This document shows positions 6,526 to 8,500 of a DNA stretch of 8,500 nucleotides, piece by piece (within the stretch, counting starts at the first letter, position 1; each line of letters opens with the position of its first letter). Location of the stretch: NCBI GenBank assembly GCA_003695455.1, contig RFJF01000552.1:1-8500 (forward strand), read 5' to 3'. A program made the position numbers and the translations under genes. The stretch is from Chloroflexota bacterium. GTDB taxonomy: Bacteria; Chloroflexota; Anaerolineae; 4572-78; J111. The notes under the pieces were generated by a model that was given only the letters and a program-made list of their open reading frames with translations, had not been told where the DNA came from and did not search any database.

Positions 6526-6743
6526 TCTGCACCGGCGTGGTTTTTCATTTACGCGCCATGTCAGATGTACAAATTCCGTACTGTTTTCTGCGGCCTGCGT
6601 GAGACGTGTTCCGTGACGCGCAACACGTCTCACGTACGGGCCCGGCAAGGCAGCTCAATTTGAAAGCTGTTCTCCGGAATATGTGAACCACGCCCAAAGT
6701 GGCAATCCGTTAATCCCCGCCGAGACTAAAATAAAACTCCCCC
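6526..6743. other. Non-coding region between ccmD and the metal operon
   Basis: I find no supportable gene here. The stretch holds the perfect inverted repeat at 6598-6634 and an 8-bp palindrome CGGGCCCG at 6637-6644. CCGTA at 6576-6580 could pair with TACGG at 6635-6639 as an alternative outer stem. The rest (6645-6743) shows no clear signal. Open frames crossing it on either strand lack ribosome sites and family features. Confidence 0.6.
6598..6634. repeat. Perfect 13-bp inverted repeat (hairpin), possible dispersed palindrome or terminator
   Basis: CGTGAGACGTGTT (6598-6610) and AACACGTCTCACG (6622-6634) are exact reverse complements separated by the 11 bases CCGTGACGCGC. The stem can extend by a G-T and a T-A pair. 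No T-run follows on either strand, so a classical intrinsic terminator is not well supported, although its position after ccmD would suit one. A REP-like dispersed palindrome is the main alternative. Confidence 0.8.
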
Positions 6744-6774
6744 TTGACATTCCAGCAACTGGAAGGTGTACACT
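6744..6774 (+). promoter_or_regulatory. MerR-family-type promoter and operator
   Basis: A -35 box TTGACA (6744-6749) and a -10 box TACACT (6769-6774) are separated by 19 bp, the overlong spacer typical of promoters activated by MerR-family regulators through DNA distortion. Between them lies the dyad TTCCAG-CAA-CTGGAA (6750-6764) with two further matching outer bases. The dyad resembles operators of the CueR, HmrR and PbrR group as well as MerR. It lies 35 bases before the ATG at 6809. The metal sensed cannot be told from the DNA alone. Confidence 0.85.
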
Positions 6775-6775
6775 T

Positions 6776-6796
6776 AAATCAAATTCAAATTGATTT
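6776..6796 (+). other. AT-rich inverted repeat in the leader of the metal operon
   Basis: AAATCAA (6776-6782) and TTGATTT (6790-6796) form a 7-bp stem with a seven-base loop, immediately before the GAGGAG ribosome site at 6797-6802. It could affect translation or be a second protein site, but the stem is AT-rich and weak. Confidence 0.35.
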
Positions 6797-6808
6797 GAGG
6801 AGTTCGCC

Positions 6809-7375
6809 ATGTCTGACAGTTGTTGTTCCCCCAATTTATCTAACACTGATGCGCCCGCCGCCGAAAGTTGCTGCGCGTCCAATCTGGAAAGCGGCGCCAG
6901 TTGCAGCGCCCCCAACCTGGCGCCGGCGGCAGAAGCCGCAGAACCAAACCGCTGCCCGGCCTGTGGGCAAAGCGGCAAAAAAACAGACAGCCTCACCGTC
7001 AAAGCGATGCTGGCGGTAAGCCTGCTGCACGTGCGGGATACCCCGTACCGCTTTTGCCGCACCCCCGATTGCGATGTGGTTTACTTTTCGGCAACGGGTC
7101 AAACCTTCACCACGGCCCAAATTCGCGTGCCGGTACACCAGAAGAACCCGCACAACCCGGACGTGCCGGTCTGTTACTGCTTTCAGCACAGCCCGGCCAG
7201 CATTCGCGCCGAGTGGCAAACCACCGGCGCCAGCACGGTCATCGAAGAAATCAACGGCGGTATCCAGGCCGGCCAATGCGCCTGCGAAGTTCGCAACCCG
7301 CAGGGCAGTTGCTGCCTGGGCAACGTCAGCCAGGTGGTCAAACAGGTTGAGCAGGAAATGAAAATTTCAATTTAA
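6809..7375 (+). CDS. CopZ-type [2Fe-2S]/zinc metallochaperone-like protein with cysteine-rich N-terminal repeats
   Basis: This 188-residue soluble protein has 15 cysteines. Residues about 48-180 match the pattern of the N-terminal domain of Archaeoglobus-type CopZ. First comes a zinc-site region, CPAC (49-52) with C83 and C88 in FCRTPDCDVVYFS. Then come CYCF (122-125), CACEVRNPQGSCCLG (157-171) and the final helix, which supply the [2Fe-2S] ligands. No C-terminal heavy-metal-associated (GMxCxxC) domain follows, unlike full CopZ. The first 40 residues add three degenerate copies of S-C-C-x-x-N-L (4-10, 20-26, 31-37), possibly a soft-metal-binding arm. GAGGAG at 6797-6802 fixes the ATG. A merF-like gene follows after 17 bases and the MerR-type promoter lies upstream. 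It probably binds or hands over Hg(II), Cu(I) or another thiophilic metal; which metal is inference. Confidence 0.8.
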   Translation: MSDSCCSPNLSNTDAPAAESCCASNLESGASCSAPNLAPAAEAAEPNRCPACGQSGKKTDSLTVKAMLAVSLLHVRDTPYRFCRTPDCDVVYFSATGQTFTTAQIRVPVHQKNPHNPDVPVCYCFQHSPASIRAEWQTTGASTVIEEINGGIQAGQCACEVRNPQGSCCLGNVSQVVKQVEQEMKISI

Positions 7376-7392
7376 AAAGGAGCAAAGGCAAC

Positions 7393-7686
7393 ATGCTGTC
7401 AAAAATTAACCCGCTGAAAACCGGAATTATCGGCGCAATTATTGCCGCGCTGTGCTGTTTTACCCCGATTTTAGTCATCTTATTGGGCGTGGTCGGCTTC
7501 AGCGCGCTGACCGGCTATCTGGATTACGTGCTGTTTCCGGCGCTGGCCTTTTTTATTGGATTAACGCTGTACGGCCTGTGGCGCAACAACAACAAAGCCA
7601 ATGCGCAGCACGCCTGCTGTACTGATGGGGTGATTTGTGAACCAGCTACCACCGAGCCAGCCGCCCCAAAATCTTCCGTTGGATGA
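7393..7686 (+). CDS. merF: MerF-type mercuric ion transport protein
   Basis: This 97-residue membrane protein has two helices, about 12-32 and 44-63. It has the MerF core ALCCFTPILVILLGVVG followed by SALTGYLDYVLFPALAFFIGLTLYGL. MerF carries Hg(II) across the cytoplasmic membrane using two vicinal cysteine pairs, and both are present: C21-C22 in the first helix and C75-C76 in the tail. Typical MerF has about 80 residues; here the tail after the second pair runs on to residue 97 with an extra cysteine (C82). The last 41 bases overlap the 3' end of the opposing murJ-like gene. AGGAG at 7378-7382 precedes the ATG. It is probably cotranscribed with the metallochaperone. No merA, merB, merP or merR is in the window, so the fate of imported metal is not shown. 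Confidence 0.88.
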   Translation: MLSKINPLKTGIIGAIIAALCCFTPILVILLGVVGFSALTGYLDYVLFPALAFFIGLTLYGLWRNNNKANAQHACCTDGVICEPATTEPAAPKSSVG

Positions 7687-8500
7687 GCAGCAGTTCATCC
7701 AGCCGCAGCAGCCACGCCGCCGCCAGGTACACCCCGCCGCCGAGCGCAACCCCCAGCACGCCGGCCAACCAGCCGGGATTTTCCGGCAGGATGGGCAGAA
7801 CTACCGCCAGCGCGACTCCCATTGCGGCGGCAGCGGCGGCCATTTTCAGCAGCGAGACCCCCAGCCCCGGCTGTGACAGGCCGCCCAGCGGACGGCGCAG
7901 CAGGGCCAGCAGCACCACCATTTCCAGCAAAATGGCGACGGCATTGGCCAGCGCCAGCCCGCCGTGCGGCGGCCAACCCTGCGCGGCAAAAACACGGAGC
8001 AGGGTCACGCTTAGCAGCACGTTAACCACCATCGCTGCAATGCCCACACCCACCGGCGTTTTGGTATTTTTGAGCGCGTAAAAAGCCCGCGCCGCAATTT
8101 CAACCACGGCGTGCCCGGTCAGCCCCAGCGCAAAAAAGCCCAGCGCCAGCGCCGTGGCCTGCGTAGATTCGGCGGTGAACGCGCCCCGTTCCAGCAGCAG
8201 CCGCACCAGCGGCACGCGCAATACAGCCAGCCCCGCCGCTGCCGGCAGGGTCAAAAAGAGAAGATTGCGCAGGGTGATCAAAAAAATACGCCGCATCTCG
8301 TCCCGGTTGCCTTCGGCAACCAGCGCCGCCAGCGTGGGAAACAACGCCGTGGCTACGGATTGGGCAATGATGCCCTGCGGCAGCAGCATAATAATCCAGC
8401 CGTAATTGAGCGCGGTCAGACTGCCGGCGCTCAGGCCGGCGGCCAGAATGGTGGTGACCACAAAATTAATCTGCACCGCTGCCAGCCCCAACACACGCGG
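7646..8500 (-). CDS. murJ: Lipid II flippase MurJ (MviN), C-terminal part (partial)
   Basis: This minus-strand frame is open through the right edge and stops at TAG (7646-7648), giving about 284 C-terminal residues of a polytopic membrane protein. MurJ, of the MOP/MATE-like superfamily, flips lipid II outward for peptidoglycan synthesis. The visible start PRVLGLAAVQINFVV, then YGWIIMLLPQGIIAQSVATALFPTL and a loop with GNRDEMRR, are the marks of MurJ's middle section. RGAFTAESTQATALAL, followed by a helix ending in ARAFYALKNTKTPV, is the other strongly conserved block. Multiple further helices and a basic end (RKILGRLARW) complete it. The GTG at 8494 is internal to the family pattern, so the true start is outside the window. 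A polysaccharide flippase is less likely given these motifs. Its 3' end overlaps merF tail to tail. Confidence 0.9.
   Translation of the reverse strand, partial: PRVLGLAAVQINFVVTTILAAGLSAGSLTALNYGWIIMLLPQGIIAQSVATALFPTLAALVAEGNRDEMRRIFLITLRNLLFLTLPAAAGLAVLRVPLVRLLLERGAFTAESTQATALALGFFALGLTGHAVVEIAARAFYALKNTKTPVGVGIAAMVVNVLLSVTLLRVFAAQGWPPHGGLALANAVAILLEMVVLLALLRRPLGGLSQPGLGVSLLKMAAAAAAMGVALAVVLPILPENPGWLAGVLGVALGGGVYLAAAWLLRLDELLLIQRKILGRLARW

Noticed and set aside
6530..6546. CACCGGCGTG followed by five T after ccmD, as an intrinsic terminator
   Set aside because: The stem is only three base pairs with a four-base loop, too weak to claim despite the T-run.
6655..7062. Minus-strand frame upstream of the metal operon, considered as a divergent MerR regulator
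   Set aside because: Its translation has no helix-turn-helix or MerR pattern, and it overlaps the promoter and the chaperone gene on the opposite strand.
7683..8081. Plus-strand Ser/Ala-rich frame opposite murJ
   Set aside because: The composition is that expected from the antisense of a Leu/Ala-rich membrane protein, and there is no ribosome site.

Overview
The window looks like chromosomal DNA from a Gram-positive-like or monoderm environmental bacterium, most probably a member of the Chloroflexota (Anaerolineae or a relative). This placement is inferred from gene style and cluster order: a ccm cluster with a zinc-ribbon CcmI-like protein, and many proteins resembling those of that phylum. 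No rRNA or other marker is present to confirm it.

Positions 1-6525 hold a System I cytochrome c maturation (ccm) cluster, all on the plus strand: the 3' end of ccmF, a ccmH/cycL-type reductase, a ccmG/ResA-type thioredoxin, a CcmI-like membrane protein with two zinc ribbons, a large membrane-anchored di-heme cytochrome c, then ccmA, ccmB, ccmC and a very small ccmD. CcmA, CcmB, CcmC and CcmD form the heme-handling ABC module. CcmF and CcmH, with the CcmG thiol pathway, attach heme to CXXCH motifs. The embedded cytochrome is a plausible client of the machinery. No ccmE is visible; it may lie upstream of ccmF. The genes are tightly packed. There are two real gaps: 2092-2234, before the cytochrome gene, and 5512-5598, before ccmC. 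The second carries a hairpin and a 7-bp tandem repeat.

Positions 6526-6808 are non-coding. They contain a perfect 13-bp inverted repeat (6598-6634) and, further right, a textbook MerR-family promoter (6744-6774, 19-bp spacer with an internal dyad). This promoter drives a two-gene metal operon: a cysteine-rich CopZ-type [2Fe-2S]/zinc metallochaperone (6809-7375) and a MerF-type mercury transporter (7393-7686). Neither a MerR-type regulator nor a mercuric reductase lies in the window.

Positions 7646-8500 on the minus strand are the C-terminal half of a MurJ-type lipid II flippase, cut by the right edge. Its 3' end overlaps the 3' end of the merF-like gene by 41 bp, tail to tail.

The most notable items are the multi-domain cytochrome inside the ccm cluster, the helical motif it shares with the CcmI-like zinc-ribbon protein, the four-cysteine CcmH, the SCC-repeat extension on the metallochaperone, and the MerR-type operator with no local regulator.
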